A model generated the notes under the pieces. The model worked only from the letters and a program-made list of their open reading frames with translations. It was not told the DNA's origin and did not search any database. Of a stretch of 64,000 bases of DNA, positions 27,255 to 37,108 are shown in pieces (the stretch's first letter is position 1; the number at the start of each line of letters is the position of its first letter). Source of the stretch: Clostridiales bacterium Firm_08. Its GTDB lineage: Bacteria > Bacillota > Clostridia > Oscillospirales > QAKW01. Where the stretch lies: assembly GCA_001604045.1 (NCBI GenBank), contig LVAN01000013.1:22179-86178 (forward strand). The letters are read 5' to 3'. The position numbers and the translations under genes are program-made.

Positions 27255-28154
27255 TTACGCTTCCAGGTATTTGACCGCGGCGGTGGCGGCGACGGCGCCG
27301 TCCGCCGCGGCGGTGACGAGCTGCCGCACGTCCTTCGTACGGTTGTCCCCCGCGACGAAAACGCCGGGCACGCCGGTGCGGCAGTCCTCCCCGGCGACAG
27401 CGTAGCCCGCGTCGTCCAGCGCGACAAGTTTTTCAAACGCCCGGTTTGCGGGGATCCGCCCCACGGCGACGAACAGTCCGTTTACCGCGAGCGTACGGCT
27501 CTCTCCCGCCCTATCGGTGACGGTCACGCCCTGCAGGCGGCTATCGGCGCTCAGCGCCGTGACGGTGCTGTTCAAAACAAGTTCGATGTTGCCGCGCGCC
27601 CTGATCTTTTCCACGCTGCCGCCGTCCGCGCGGAACGCGTCCCGGCGGTGGATGAGGTAGACCTTTTCGGCGAGATCCGACAGATAGAGCGCGTCCTCCA
27701 GCGCCGTGTTCCCGCCGCCGACGACCGCGACGGTCCTGCCGCGGAAAAAGGCGCCGTCACAGGTGGCGCAGTAGGAGATCCCTTTGCCGACAAGTTCTGT
27801 CTCTCCCTTTACACCGAGTTTGCGCGGCACCGAGCCGGTCGCGAGGATAACAGCGCGGCAGGGATAGACTTCTTTGGAGGTCACGACCTGTTTTTCCGCG
27901 CCGTCCAGAACATCGGTGACTTTTTCAAAGCGGATCTCGGCGCCCAGCGCCTTTGCCTGTTCATACAGTTTTGTGGCGAAGGCAAACCCGGAAATATGCG
28001 GCGCGACGGGATAGTTTTCGATATCCGGCGTGTTGATGATCTGCCCGCCGTATGCCGCCGCTTCCAGCACCAGGACGCTTTTCGCGGCGCGGCAGGCGTA
28101 GATGGCGGCGGTCAGCCCCGCGGGGCCAGCGCCGACGATGATGATGTCATACAT
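27255..28154 (-). CDS. trxB: Thioredoxin reductase
   Basis: A 299-aa flavoprotein that transfers electrons from NADPH (or ferredoxin in some clostridia) to thioredoxin. FAD motif GAGPAGLTAA at 8-17, redox pair C129-x2-C132 (CATC), second nucleotide motif GGGNTALEDA and C-terminal FAD contact GVFVAGD. It is 2 nt from trxA and last in the gpx-trxA-trxB operon. Confidence 0.95.
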   Translation of the reverse strand: MYDIIIVGAGPAGLTAAIYACRAAKSVLVLEAAAYGGQIINTPDIENYPVAPHISGFAFATKLYEQAKALGAEIRFEKVTDVLDGAEKQVVTSKEVYPCRAVILATGSVPRKLGVKGETELVGKGISYCATCDGAFFRGRTVAVVGGGNTALEDALYLSDLAEKVYLIHRRDAFRADGGSVEKIRARGNIELVLNSTVTALSADSRLQGVTVTDRAGESRTLAVNGLFVAVGRIPANRAFEKLVALDDAGYAVAGEDCRTGVPGVFVAGDNRTKDVRQLVTAAADGAVAATAAVKYLEA

Positions 28155-28156
28155 TT

Positions 28157-28465
28157 TTATTCTCCGAGCATCCCTTCGATGTCCTCTTTGGGACGGAAAC
28201 CGACGCTTCTTGCCGCCTCGGCGCCGTTTTTGTACAGCACGAGGCAGGGGATGCTGGAAACGTTGCCCGCCAGCGCCAGATCGATCTCCTCATCGATGTT
28301 GACCGAGACGAACTTGACGTCCTTCTTTTCCTCCGCCAGCGCCTCGATGACCGGCGCGAGCATCTGGCAGGGCCCGCACCAGTCGGCGTTGTAGTCGACC
28401 AGCACCGGTCTGTCCGCTTTCAGAACTTCCGCTTCAAAAGTATCCGTTGTGACTTTGGTGATCAT
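28157..28465 (-). CDS. trxA: Thioredoxin
   Basis: A 102-aa thioredoxin with the active site WCGPC (C30, C33) and the cis-Pro segment SIPCLVLYK. It reduces protein disulfides and probably the neighbouring peroxidase. It lies between gpx and trxB. Confidence 0.96.
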   Translation of the reverse strand: MITKVTTDTFEAEVLKADRPVLVDYNADWCGPCQMLAPVIEALAEEKKDVKFVSVNIDEEIDLALAGNVSSIPCLVLYKNGAEAARSVGFRPKEDIEGMLGE

Positions 28466-28478
28466 TTTTTTCTCTCCT

Positions 28479-29021
28479 TTACAGTAATTTTACGATATCG
28501 TTTTCTATATCGGCGGGGCGTACCGTCGGCGCGTACCGTCCGACGACGTTCCCTTCCCGATCCACCAGGAATTTCGTGAAATTCCACTTGATGTCTCCCG
28601 CGTCTTTCGTCGTGGGAGAGAGTTTGCCGATCGATTTCATGATGACTTTGTTTTTCAGCCCGCCGATCTCCTCCTCCGGCGCCTCCCGCTTGAGAAAGGC
28701 GTAAAGCGGCGACTGGTTGTCGCCGTTCACCTCGATCTTGGCGAACTGGTCGAACTTCGTATCGTATTTGAGCGTGCAGAACGTGTGGATCTCCTCATCA
28801 CTGCCGGGCGCCTGACTGCCGAACTGGTTGCAGGGGAAGTCCAGCACTTCCAGCCCCTTTTCGTGATATTTTTCGTACAGCGTCTCCAACGCCTCGTATT
28901 GCGGCGTGAACCCGCACCCTGTCGCGGTATTGACGATGAGCATCACTTTGCCCTTGAGGGACGCGAGGTCAAGCTCGCCGCCGTCTCCCCGTCTTGCGAC
29001 TTTGAGATCATAGATCGACAT
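28479..29021 (-). CDS. Glutathione peroxidase-family (thioredoxin-dependent) peroxidase
   Basis: A 180-aa GPx-fold protein. Peroxidatic Cys36 lies in NTATGCGFT, the second motif is DFPCNQFG, and the WNF motif (KWNFTKF) is present. Bacterial Cys-type GPx enzymes usually take electrons from thioredoxin, which fits the operon with trxA and trxB. First gene of the operon, SD AGGAGG. Confidence 0.92.
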   Translation of the reverse strand: MSIYDLKVARRGDGGELDLASLKGKVMLIVNTATGCGFTPQYEALETLYEKYHEKGLEVLDFPCNQFGSQAPGSDEEIHTFCTLKYDTKFDQFAKIEVNGDNQSPLYAFLKREAPEEEIGGLKNKVIMKSIGKLSPTTKDAGDIKWNFTKFLVDREGNVVGRYAPTVRPADIENDIVKLL

Positions 29022-29054
29022 GATAAGCGCCTCCTTTAAGTTTTGTTCAATTAG

Positions 29055-29083
29055 ATTGTATCAAATCTTTTTTGACTTGTCAA
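29055..29083 (-). promoter_or_regulatory. Promoter of the gpx-trxA-trxB operon
   Basis: On the minus strand TTGACA, a 17-nt spacer and TACAAT, 34 nt upstream of the gpx ATG. Confidence 0.82.
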
Positions 29084-29132
29084 GGTCTTTTGTTGTTATT
29101 ATGCCCTTTTTTTCTTTTTTTCGAAATTTCTA

Positions 29133-29161
29133 TTGCTTTTGGAGAAATAGTATGGTATACT
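29133..29161 (+). promoter_or_regulatory. tRNA-Val promoter
   Basis: TTGCTT, a 17-nt spacer and TATACT with a TATGG extension, ending 11 nt before the tRNA. Confidence 0.7.
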
Positions 29162-29172
29162 ACCATTTGTTC

Positions 29173-29249
29173 GGGGGCTTAGCTCAGTTGGTTAGAGCGT
29201 CTGCTTGACATGCAGGAGGTCACTGGTTCGAGCCCAGCAGTCCCCACCA
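29173..29249 (+). tRNA. tRNA-Val (anticodon GAC)
   Basis: A 77-nt cloverleaf: acceptor GGGGGCT paired with AGTCCCC (one G-U), D-arm AGCTCAGTTGGTTAGAGC, anticodon loop TTGACAT with GAC, T-loop TTCGAGC, encoded CCA at 29247-29249. One mismatch in the T-stem closing pair. Confidence 0.95.
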
Positions 29250-29250
29250 G

Positions 29251-29279
29251 AAAAATCCACGCATAAGCGTGGATTTTTC
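29251..29279 (+). terminator. Terminator after tRNA-Val
   Basis: 12-bp arms (AAAAATCCACGC and complement) around ATAA, ending in TTTTT, immediately after the CCA end. Confidence 0.85.
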
Positions 29280-29540
29280 AGTTATATTCGCCTTACGGCG
29301 AGTGATATTGCTTCGCAGTGATATTCGGCTGGCGCCGAGTGATATTGCGCTTCGCGCAACTTAAAGGCGAATATAATATAACTTCGCGGCGAAGCCGCGA
29401 AATATCACTATGCCGTAAGGCATAATATCACTGCCGCCAAAGGCGGCAATATAACTCTTTCCGTAAAACGTGATTTTCAGTTATATTCGCTTCGCGAGTG
29501 ATATTGCGCTTCGCGCAACTTAAAGGCGGCAATATCACTA
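29280..29540. repeat. Cluster of mini-palindromes separated by GTGATATT/GTTATATT boxes
   Basis: Small hairpins (CGCC-TTAC-GGCG, GC-TTCG-GC, GCGC-TTC-GCGC, CGCGGC-GAA-GCCGCG, TGCC-GTAA-GGCA, GCCGCC-AAA-GGCGGC) are separated by AGTGATATT in the left half and by its complement AATATCACT in the right half. The block is thus a large nested palindrome. A shorter second copy starts with the same TTTTCAGTTATATTCGC lead at about 29474. No gene is present. Confidence 0.8.
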
Positions 29541-29584
29541 TTCTTTCAGACAAGCATTTCAATTCAAAAAAGCAGGTACTCACT

Positions 29585-30079
29585 ATGACTTTCGAACCCT
29601 TATCCTCCTCTCCCGAAAAGATCGCGGAAATGTCGCGCATGGCGACGGCGATCCTGCGGGAACATTACGATCCCATCGTCGGAAAGGCGCAAAACGATTA
29701 TATGCTGGTCGTCAACCAGTCCGAGACCGCCATCCGCGGCCAGCTCGCGAAAGGGTACCGCTACTTTTTTGTCAAAGAAGGGGAACGGACGCTCGGTTTT
29801 CTCGCGTTTTTCCCGCGCGGCGGCGCGATGTATCTGAGCAAATTCTACCTATATAAAAAAGAACGCGGTAAAGGCTATGCCCGGGAAATGCTTGCCTTTG
29901 TTACCCGCGCCGCGCGGGCGGAAGGGCTGGCCGCCGTGGAACTCAACGTCAACCGGCATAATGAAACGACGCGCATCTATGAGCGGCTGGGCTTTACCCG
30001 TCTGCGCGAGGAGCGCATCGACATCGGCGGCGGCTTTTTCATCGACGACTACGTCTACCGCCTGCCCTTTAGCGAATAA
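29585..30079 (+). CDS. GNAT-family N-acetyltransferase
   Basis: A 164-aa acetyltransferase. The acetyl-CoA binding motif A is LYKKERGKGYAREML, followed by a motif B strand-helix (VELNVNRHNETTRIYERLGF). The start at the ATG before TFEPLSS is preceded by an AGG-type SD; the longer frame upstream enters the palindrome cluster and is unlikely to be translated. Substrate unknown. Confidence 0.85.
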   Translation: MTFEPLSSSPEKIAEMSRMATAILREHYDPIVGKAQNDYMLVVNQSETAIRGQLAKGYRYFFVKEGERTLGFLAFFPRGGAMYLSKFYLYKKERGKGYAREMLAFVTRAARAEGLAAVELNVNRHNETTRIYERLGFTRLREERIDIGGGFFIDDYVYRLPFSE

Positions 30080-30084
30080 AAAAC

Positions 30085-30125
30085 CAAAAAAATGCGAGAG
30101 TGTTTTCACACTCTCGCATTTTTTG
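30085..30125. terminator. Bidirectional terminator
   Basis: 12-bp arms (AATGCGAGAGTG and complement), A-run on the left and T-run on the right, between converging genes. Confidence 0.88.
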
Positions 30126-30135
30126 TTTTGTGCGG

Positions 30136-33100
30136 TTATCTCGCGATGTTGTGATCGTACAAATTCTTGATCATCTGCGCGACTTCCGAACGGGTGATGG
30201 TCTTGACCGGGGAGAGGGTGGTCTTGGAGGTCCCTTTCAGGACGCCGTAACCGACTGCCCAGGCCATAGCTTTTTCCGCGTAGGGGGACAGCTGATCCAG
30301 ATCCCGGAATTTCTTGTATCTCATATTCTTGATCTTGACAGCGTCCGCGGTCATCGTCGTGTTGTAGTTCATAAACTGCGCGTAGCGGTAAATGATCGCG
30401 ACGATATCCTGGCGGGTGATCGGATCGTTGACGCCAAAGCGGCCGGAGCCGTCTTTGTAGCCGTAGATGATACCGTTGTCGACCGCCCAGGCGACCGCGG
30501 GGGCGTAGTAGGAGCCCTTGACGACGTCGACGAACTGGGAGTCAACATTCTTGTAGGCGGACAGGTCAGCGCCGTTCATCTTGGCGATGACGAGGACGAA
30601 GTCCTGACGCGTCATCTTGTCGTTGACGCCGAAGATCTCCTCGGAGGCGCCGTAACCCTGGAAGTAGCCTCTGTCGCTTACGAAGTTGATCGCGGCGTAG
30701 AACCACTCGTCGTCTCTGACGTCGATGTACTCTCTGCTGGCGACCTGCTTGAAGGTGACAGTCACTTTCGCGTTGGAGGCGGGCATCGTAAACGTATACT
30801 TGGTCACGTAGTTAAGGTTCTGAGAACGGAACGCGACAGGCAGCGCGTTGCCGGCTGCGTCGACGACAGCGATCTTGGAGAAGGCGTACCCGTCGTCGGG
30901 ATCCGCGGTGACTTCAACGATATCGCCGACCTGAGCGGTCGCTTTGTTGACGGTGACGGAGCCGTGGTTACCGGCGGTCGTCGCCTTGGAGACGGTCGTG
31001 ACCTTGTAGTCGCATTTCTCGAATACGATCGCGTACTTCATATCAGTCGCGGGCATCGGGAAGGAAATGGTCTGCGCCGCGCCGTTCGTACCGACCGCGG
31101 GCTTATCACCGGCGAAGGTGTAGGTGTAGCCGTTGGCGGCGTCTTCCGTCGTATTAACGGGAGCGTCCATCGTCGCAACGATAGATTTGACATAATAGCC
31201 CTTATCCGGCGTGGCGGTAATGGTTACGAGCTGCAGATAATCGTATGTGTAGGACGTATCCGTATTGACCGCGCCGTTGACCTCGACCGTACCGTTCTTA
31301 TATCCCGATTTCAGGGAAAGAACATACTCGTCTTTGCAGAATATCACGTCGACCGTCAGATCGTCGGTATTCGCGGCGAAAATGTCGGCCTTATGGATCT
31401 CGGGAATGACGAAGGAGTAACCGGTCTCTGTCTTTTCGACCGGGACAAAGTTGACGGCAACGCCGTCCGCCGCTTTGGAAGTGACCTTCACTTCGTAGAC
31501 GGTGTAGCCCTCGTCGGGCAGCGCGGTGAAGTTGATGACGTCGCCATACTGATAGACGTGGCTCTGCGCCGCCGTCTTGGTGGTGTTGATGGCGATCTCG
31601 TCGTTGTACGCGCAGCCGTTGGTGGTCTTGTTGAACACGACTTTGGTGTTGTCAACTTCGTACACGGCTTCAATGACCGTGGGCTGCCAGACCACGAAGT
31701 CGGTCGGCGTCAGACTCGCCGCGGTGACCTGAGGATCGGTGTCCGCGGAGATCCAACCGACGAAGTGGTAGCCGCTCGGAGCGGCGACAGGCGTCGTGTT
31801 GAGAGTGGCGTTCTCCATGAACTTGATCGCTTCGGTAAAGAGTACGCTGTTTTCCGCGTCTTTGTAGACGACTTCATAAGCGTCCTTGACGTAGTTGACG
31901 GTGATGGTGACCGGGGAGGCGGGCATTACGAACTTGTAAGTGCCGCCGTAGGTGCGGTCGATATCCTTGGTATCAAATACGACGTTGCCGCTGTTGTCAA
32001 CGACCGAGAGGGTTTCAACGATGTAACCGTAGGTCGGGGTGATCGTAAACGTGATCTGGTCGTCGATCTGCTGCAGGGTGGGAGCTTCCAGCGTGCCGGT
32101 GGCGGCGCCGCTCGCGACGATGCTGGTGATCGTGAAGTTGCACTTCTCGTAGGTCACACTATACGTCATATCGGTCGCGGGCATCGGGAAGGAGATGCTC
32201 TCCACGGTGCCGTACACGTCGTTGGCGGGAACGGTACCGGTGTAGGTGTACTTGTGGGTCGCGTCTTCCGTGCTGGTCGCGGAAGGATCGACCATCGTCG
32301 CGACGATAGACTTGACGAAGTAACCCTTATCCGGGGTGGCGGTGATGGTAACGGTGTCCAAATACTCATAGGTATAAGTATCATCGGTAGAAACTTTACC
32401 GTTGACCTCGACCGTACCGTTTTCGCCGATCACGTCTTTGGTCAGGGCGAAGGTGTCCTTCTTGAACGTGACGATAACATCGACGGGAGAGGTGCTGACC
32501 GCGTCGGAAGCGGCTTTGCCGAGCGCGGGGATGATGAAGGAGTAAGTGCCGTCCGCTTCAGAGTAGGTATATTCGATGTTGATGTTCTTGTCAAGGTCTT
32601 TGTGAACGCCGATGACCTTGATCTCGTCGATGATATAGCCCTCGTCGGGAACGATGCTGTATGTGACGGTATCCTGATACTTCTTATTGATGGAGACCGC
32701 ACCGGCAGCAGTCGTTTCGGCGGAATCCGCGGGCGCGACGTAACCGTGCGTCGTCGCGGCGAAGATCACTTCGGTCTGATCTTTCTCGTAAACAGCGGTG
32801 ATGACCGTGTTCTTGACGATCACGAAGTCGTCTGTCGACAGACTCGGCGCGGTGACCTGAGGATCGGTGTCCGCGGAGACCCAGCCGACGAAGTGATAAC
32901 CGTTGGGAACGGAAACGACGTCGGGATACAGGGTCGGATGCTCTTTATATTTGATGGATTCGGAACCGATGTAAGCGTTGTTCGTATCAAGGTACGTCAC
33001 GGTGTACGCGTCCTTGACGAATTTCGCGGTGATCTTGACCTTGGAAGCCGGCATATCAAAGGTATAGTCGGCGCCGTAGGTCTGGTTGATACGGCTCGCG

Positions 33101-36100
33101 ACAGAGGGAATGACTTTACCGGTCGCGACGTTCTCGATCTTGAAGGAATCCAGCACGTAGCCGTATTGGGGCTCCAGCGTGCAGACGACCTGATCGGTGT
33201 AGGTGTTGACGGGCGCGACGGTAATGGTGCCGGTGGTATCGCCGCTGGTGACCTCTGTCTCAACGGTGTAGCGGATCTTTCCGTAGGTAACGGAAACGTC
33301 CACGTCGCACGCCGGCATATTGAACTGAATGCTTCTCACGGTGTCCGCGCCGTCGGTGATCTGCGTGCCGGCGTAGTTGGCGCCGTTCGAGAAGTCAACG
33401 ACGGTCTCGCCGTCCTTGTTGGTGCCGTCTTTCAGCGTGTAGGAGATCGACTCAACAAAGTATCCGGCTTTCGGCGTCGCGGTGACGGTGACAAGTTCCT
33501 TGTAGTCGGCGCTGACTTCTTTTTCACGGAGTCCGTTGATGTTGACTTCGCCCATGATTTCGAATTCGGCGTCGGTATTGTTTTCTTCGCTGTCCGTGAT
33601 CTTGGCGATCTTGTAGGTCTCTTCCACAAAGTAGGCGCGGATCACAACGCTGTCATTGGGCATCGTAAAGTAATAAATGCTGTCTTTCAGCGTGGTCGGG
33701 CAGGTCTTGGTGCCGTCCGCGTAGGTCACGGTGACGCTCGCGAGGTCATAGCCGATGTTCTCGTCGACCTTAAAGCGGATCTCGTCGCCGATGACCGCGT
33801 CGGTGATGTTGCGCGGAAGTACGCAGCTTCTGCTGGGCTCCAGCATGACCCAATCGGTGATCAGGTTGTCGGAAGAATCAAAGAGAGTGACAAGCCCTTT
33901 CGCCGTCTTGGCGGGATCCAGATTTTCTTCCGCGATGTAGTTGAGCGTGTCGTCCCAGACCGGATGATAGGAATCGTCGTTACTGTCGGTGACGTTGACG
34001 CTGTAAACAAACGGCGCGTACTCGATGGTAACGAAAACGTCGGACGAGACCATCGGGAACTGATAGGTCCAGGAGCCGTCCGGGTTGTCGGTCAGCGTGG
34101 CGGCGGGGTGCGCGACGTTGTTGTTCTCGTCAAAGTAGTAGGACGTGACGTCCTTGACGTAGTAGCCCTTTTCGGGGAGAATGTCGATCACGGCCTGCCC
34201 GCCCTGTTTGACGGCGAGATTCGTCGTGTCGACGCCGTTGATGCGGTAGGTGCCGTCGGCGTCTTCATTCTCCGCGACGTTTACAACGTAGGCGTTGGGA
34301 GCGACGTAGACCGCGATCTCAACGTCGGAAATGGGCATCTCGAAGGCAAAGGTGTAGCAGTCGTTGTTCGACGCGTCCTTATACTTTCTGATCAGCGTGG
34401 GCGCGACGACGTATTCGTCGGAGCCGTATTTACGAATGGCGACGCCGGTGATGTTGTACGTCGGGGTCGGCGCGATGTCCAGATGGACCTTATCGCCGGC
34501 TTTGGCGGCAACGTGCGGCGTGACGGAATCGGTCAGATCCTTGTCCTGAATGGAGGATCTTACATACAGATACTCAAGCTCATCGTCGCAGTCATCGGCT
34601 TTGTAGAGGTTGAACTCGTTGCCGATGTAGGTCGCTTTAACGACCAGGTTGCTGAAGATCGGCGTGGCGGCGGTCAGTTCATAGCCGCCGGTCTCGCCGG
34701 AAACGATCCATTTGTCGAACGTGTAGCCGTTCTTGAACGGATCCAGCGGCATATCGGTACCGAGTTTGTTGCCGCGGAGGACGACCTTGGTGGCGTAGTA
34801 GTCGTTGTTTTCATCAAGGAAGACGACCGCGTATTCGTCAATAGAGGTGTTGACGCGGATGATGACGTCTTCCGCGGGCATTTTGAAGGTGTAAATTCCG
34901 GTGGTCTCGTCATAGTGATACGCGTAGTATCCGTTATGCTCGGTGCCCACGACCTCAACGCCGATAATATTCTCGTTGGCGTTGCTGTCACCCACGCGGA
35001 AGGAAACAAGGTTGTTGTACGTCTCGTAGGTGGAACTGATGTTCACGAACGCGTCGCCGCCGACCTGCGAGGTGATGTCGATGCTATACAGGTTGGGGAC
35101 CCACTTGGCGTAGTAGGTGTTGTTGGCGGAGGAAATACCAGTGATAACGGCGCCGGCGTCATACTCCGCGACGTCGCGATACCAGTAGGCGAAGGTAAAT
35201 CCTTCTTTGACGGGAGCGGGCGGCGCGATCAGCGTATCCACTTCCGGATCGAAGTATTTTACATCATAGATCTGCGCGGTGGAATAATCTTTGAAATACA
35301 CAAAGAAACCGGGGATCTTGGTGGTCGTGCGGATCACGACGTCCTCGGCAGGCATCGTAAAGCTGTACGTGCCGGTGGCGCTGTCATAAGAGTACGCGTA
35401 GTAGCCGCTGCCCGTCGTACCTTCCACGGTCACACCGAGGACTTCCTCGTTCGGGTTGGTGTCATCCACTTTGAAGGTGACGACGGCGCCGAACTCGGGG
35501 TTCGTTTGATATCCGTAGATCACGGAGCTTCCGCCGGCAACTGCGGAGACATTATAGGTGTTCGTTGTCCAGTGCGCGTAGAATGTATAATCGGTATTGG
35601 CGGTGACGACGACCGGTGTGTTCGCCGGATAGTTGTCATCGGTGCCGCGATACCAGTAATCGAACGTATATCCCGCTTTGACCGGAACATCGGCGGTCAC
35701 CAGCGTAGAGGTGTTGGGATCCACGAGTTTGACGTCAAAGATCTGGTTGGTCATCGGATCTTTGAAGTACGCGAGATACTTGTTGTACTCGGTCTTGACG
35801 CGGACCAGAACGTTCTGCGCCGGCATCGGGAAGGAATAAAGGCCGGTGGCTTCATCATAGTTATAAGCGATGAACTGACCGTCTTCCTGACCTTCAACGG
35901 TCAGAGCGGTGAGTTTGGCGCCGTTTTGAACGGTGACCTTGAACTTGATGGCGGCGCCGAAGGGCGCGTAGGAGTTGACGATCTCGGGAGAGCTGAACTG
36001 AATGTCGGCGTTGGCGGGAACGCTCTCGTCGATCTTGTAGGTGCGCGCTTCCCAGGCGGCGGTGTAGGTTTTGCCGGCAACGCCGGTAAGAACGTCGCCC

Positions 36101-36909
36101 GGAGCCGCGGTCTCGGCGCCGCAGACCCAGTTCTTAAAGGTATAGCCCTTTTTGGACGGGGCGGCGGGAGCCGTGATCTCGTTTGTCACATAGTCAAGTT
36201 CTTCCACGTGATACAGAGCGCCGGTCTCCGCGTCCTTGAAGTAGACAAGGCCGCCGTCCGTATCGGCGAACAGCGGGGAGTACTCTTTCGCCGAATCCGG
36301 GCAGATCACCGCGCCTTCCGCATAAAGCAGACCCGTGTCAAGGTCTTCCCACGCGACAAAGGTCTGACCCGCCGGGGTGACGCCGTTGAACACGGGAAGC
36401 GTGAACGTGTTGGTGTACTTGATGTAGCTGATACTCTGCGTGGCGTTGTTGATGATCACCCGGTAAAAGGTGTCATACACCGCGCCGTCAACGGTCGCAG
36501 TCCCCAGGGAGTACCCGGAGTAGAACGAAAAGTCGAAAGAGGCAGAGCTCGGAGTGGCAACATTGTAGCCAGCGGCAAGAGAAGTGCCGGAGTAAAATCC
36601 CACGGTACTCTTCCACTGACGGAACTCGTAACGCTCCGAATGGTCGATCTTCTCAAAACTTGCCGGGGCAGTAATACTGCCGTTGTGAAGATCAGAGGCT
36701 GAATAGTATGAATGGGAATACTGGGTGGACTCTATGACTTCCGCGGTCGAATCGGTACCGTTCGTATTCGCGGCGGTGGCTTTATAGGCCTTGATAAGCC
36801 CATTGGTGGCCGCGAACGAAGTGATATCCAAAACCGCGAGCATAGAGAGGACCATGACAAGCGTCAGCACAAATGACAGCAGACGCCTGCCGAGTTTTGA
36901 AGTCTTCAT
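30136..36909 (-). CDS. Giant InlB-repeat SLH surface protein (2257 aa)
   Basis: Start set at ATG 36907-36909 (SD GGAGGG), giving a clean signal peptide (RRLLSFVLTLVMVLSMLAVL). The body carries Listeria/Bacteroides InlB B-type repeats (GYTFKNWV, GYTFDYWYRG, GFTFAYWYRD ... YYAKW). These are followed by many ~90-aa beta units of the form KGYYVKSI...PMPATDM and YTFDMPASKVKITAKF. Three SLH domains end the protein (YIDVRDDEWFYAA, FVDVVKGSYYAPAV, FRDLDQLSPYAEKA). Probably an S-layer-associated adhesin or stalk; ligand unknown. Strong own promoter. Confidence 0.85.
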   Translation of the reverse strand: MKTSKLGRRLLSFVLTLVMVLSMLAVLDITSFAATNGLIKAYKATAANTNGTDSTAEVIESTQYSHSYYSASDLHNGSITAPASFEKIDHSERYEFRQWKSTVGFYSGTSLAAGYNVATPSSASFDFSFYSGYSLGTATVDGAVYDTFYRVIINNATQSISYIKYTNTFTLPVFNGVTPAGQTFVAWEDLDTGLLYAEGAVICPDSAKEYSPLFADTDGGLVYFKDAETGALYHVEELDYVTNEITAPAAPSKKGYTFKNWVCGAETAAPGDVLTGVAGKTYTAAWEARTYKIDESVPANADIQFSSPEIVNSYAPFGAAIKFKVTVQNGAKLTALTVEGQEDGQFIAYNYDEATGLYSFPMPAQNVLVRVKTEYNKYLAYFKDPMTNQIFDVKLVDPNTSTLVTADVPVKAGYTFDYWYRGTDDNYPANTPVVVTANTDYTFYAHWTTNTYNVSAVAGGSSVIYGYQTNPEFGAVVTFKVDDTNPNEEVLGVTVEGTTGSGYYAYSYDSATGTYSFTMPAEDVVIRTTTKIPGFFVYFKDYSTAQIYDVKYFDPEVDTLIAPPAPVKEGFTFAYWYRDVAEYDAGAVITGISSANNTYYAKWVPNLYSIDITSQVGGDAFVNISSTYETYNNLVSFRVGDSNANENIIGVEVVGTEHNGYYAYHYDETTGIYTFKMPAEDVIIRVNTSIDEYAVVFLDENNDYYATKVVLRGNKLGTDMPLDPFKNGYTFDKWIVSGETGGYELTAATPIFSNLVVKATYIGNEFNLYKADDCDDELEYLYVRSSIQDKDLTDSVTPHVAAKAGDKVHLDIAPTPTYNITGVAIRKYGSDEYVVAPTLIRKYKDASNNDCYTFAFEMPISDVEIAVYVAPNAYVVNVAENEDADGTYRINGVDTTNLAVKQGGQAVIDILPEKGYYVKDVTSYYFDENNNVAHPAATLTDNPDGSWTYQFPMVSSDVFVTIEYAPFVYSVNVTDSNDDSYHPVWDDTLNYIAEENLDPAKTAKGLVTLFDSSDNLITDWVMLEPSRSCVLPRNITDAVIGDEIRFKVDENIGYDLASVTVTYADGTKTCPTTLKDSIYYFTMPNDSVVIRAYFVEETYKIAKITDSEENNTDAEFEIMGEVNINGLREKEVSADYKELVTVTATPKAGYFVESISYTLKDGTNKDGETVVDFSNGANYAGTQITDGADTVRSIQFNMPACDVDVSVTYGKIRYTVETEVTSGDTTGTITVAPVNTYTDQVVCTLEPQYGYVLDSFKIENVATGKVIPSVASRINQTYGADYTFDMPASKVKITAKFVKDAYTVTYLDTNNAYIGSESIKYKEHPTLYPDVVSVPNGYHFVGWVSADTDPQVTAPSLSTDDFVIVKNTVITAVYEKDQTEVIFAATTHGYVAPADSAETTAAGAVSINKKYQDTVTYSIVPDEGYIIDEIKVIGVHKDLDKNINIEYTYSEADGTYSFIIPALGKAASDAVSTSPVDVIVTFKKDTFALTKDVIGENGTVEVNGKVSTDDTYTYEYLDTVTITATPDKGYFVKSIVATMVDPSATSTEDATHKYTYTGTVPANDVYGTVESISFPMPATDMTYSVTYEKCNFTITSIVASGAATGTLEAPTLQQIDDQITFTITPTYGYIVETLSVVDNSGNVVFDTKDIDRTYGGTYKFVMPASPVTITVNYVKDAYEVVYKDAENSVLFTEAIKFMENATLNTTPVAAPSGYHFVGWISADTDPQVTAASLTPTDFVVWQPTVIEAVYEVDNTKVVFNKTTNGCAYNDEIAINTTKTAAQSHVYQYGDVINFTALPDEGYTVYEVKVTSKAADGVAVNFVPVEKTETGYSFVIPEIHKADIFAANTDDLTVDVIFCKDEYVLSLKSGYKNGTVEVNGAVNTDTSYTYDYLQLVTITATPDKGYYVKSIVATMDAPVNTTEDAANGYTYTFAGDKPAVGTNGAAQTISFPMPATDMKYAIVFEKCDYKVTTVSKATTAGNHGSVTVNKATAQVGDIVEVTADPDDGYAFSKIAVVDAAGNALPVAFRSQNLNYVTKYTFTMPASNAKVTVTFKQVASREYIDVRDDEWFYAAINFVSDRGYFQGYGASEEIFGVNDKMTRQDFVLVIAKMNGADLSAYKNVDSQFVDVVKGSYYAPAVAWAVDNGIIYGYKDGSGRFGVNDPITRQDIVAIIYRYAQFMNYNTTMTADAVKIKNMRYKKFRDLDQLSPYAEKAMAWAVGYGVLKGTSKTTLSPVKTITRSEVAQMIKNLYDHNIAR

Positions 36910-37050
36910 ATAACTTCCCTCCTTAAAAATATGTGGTCCGCCCGACGGACCGGGATCTATATAACCGGCGGGAAACGATCTGTTGCCGCGACCGTCCCGC
37001 CTATCATATACAAACGGCATACTGCACTTTTAGCGCAAAAACCATTATAT

Positions 37051-37079
37051 ATTATATAGAATTAGTCAACTTAAGTCAA
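37051..37079 (-). promoter_or_regulatory. Promoter of the 2257-aa surface protein gene
   Basis: On the minus strand TTGACT, a 17-nt spacer and TATAAT; a second TTGACT and TATAAT nearby could give an alternative start. The leader is about 140 nt. Confidence 0.75.
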
Positions 37080-37108
37080 TACCTAAGGAGGAAAAAATCA
37101 GTTTTTGT

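Noticed and set aside
29280-29540. CRISPR array
   Set aside because: Units are short palindromes of differing sequence without regular ~30-nt repeats and spacers, and no cas gene is present.
30100-36702. 2200-aa open frame on the plus strand opposite the InlB/SLH gene
   Set aside because: It mirrors codon bias and repeats of the real minus-strand gene, and has no SD, signal peptide or domain. The same applies to long antisense frames opposite pnp, ppdK and the 1770-aa gene.
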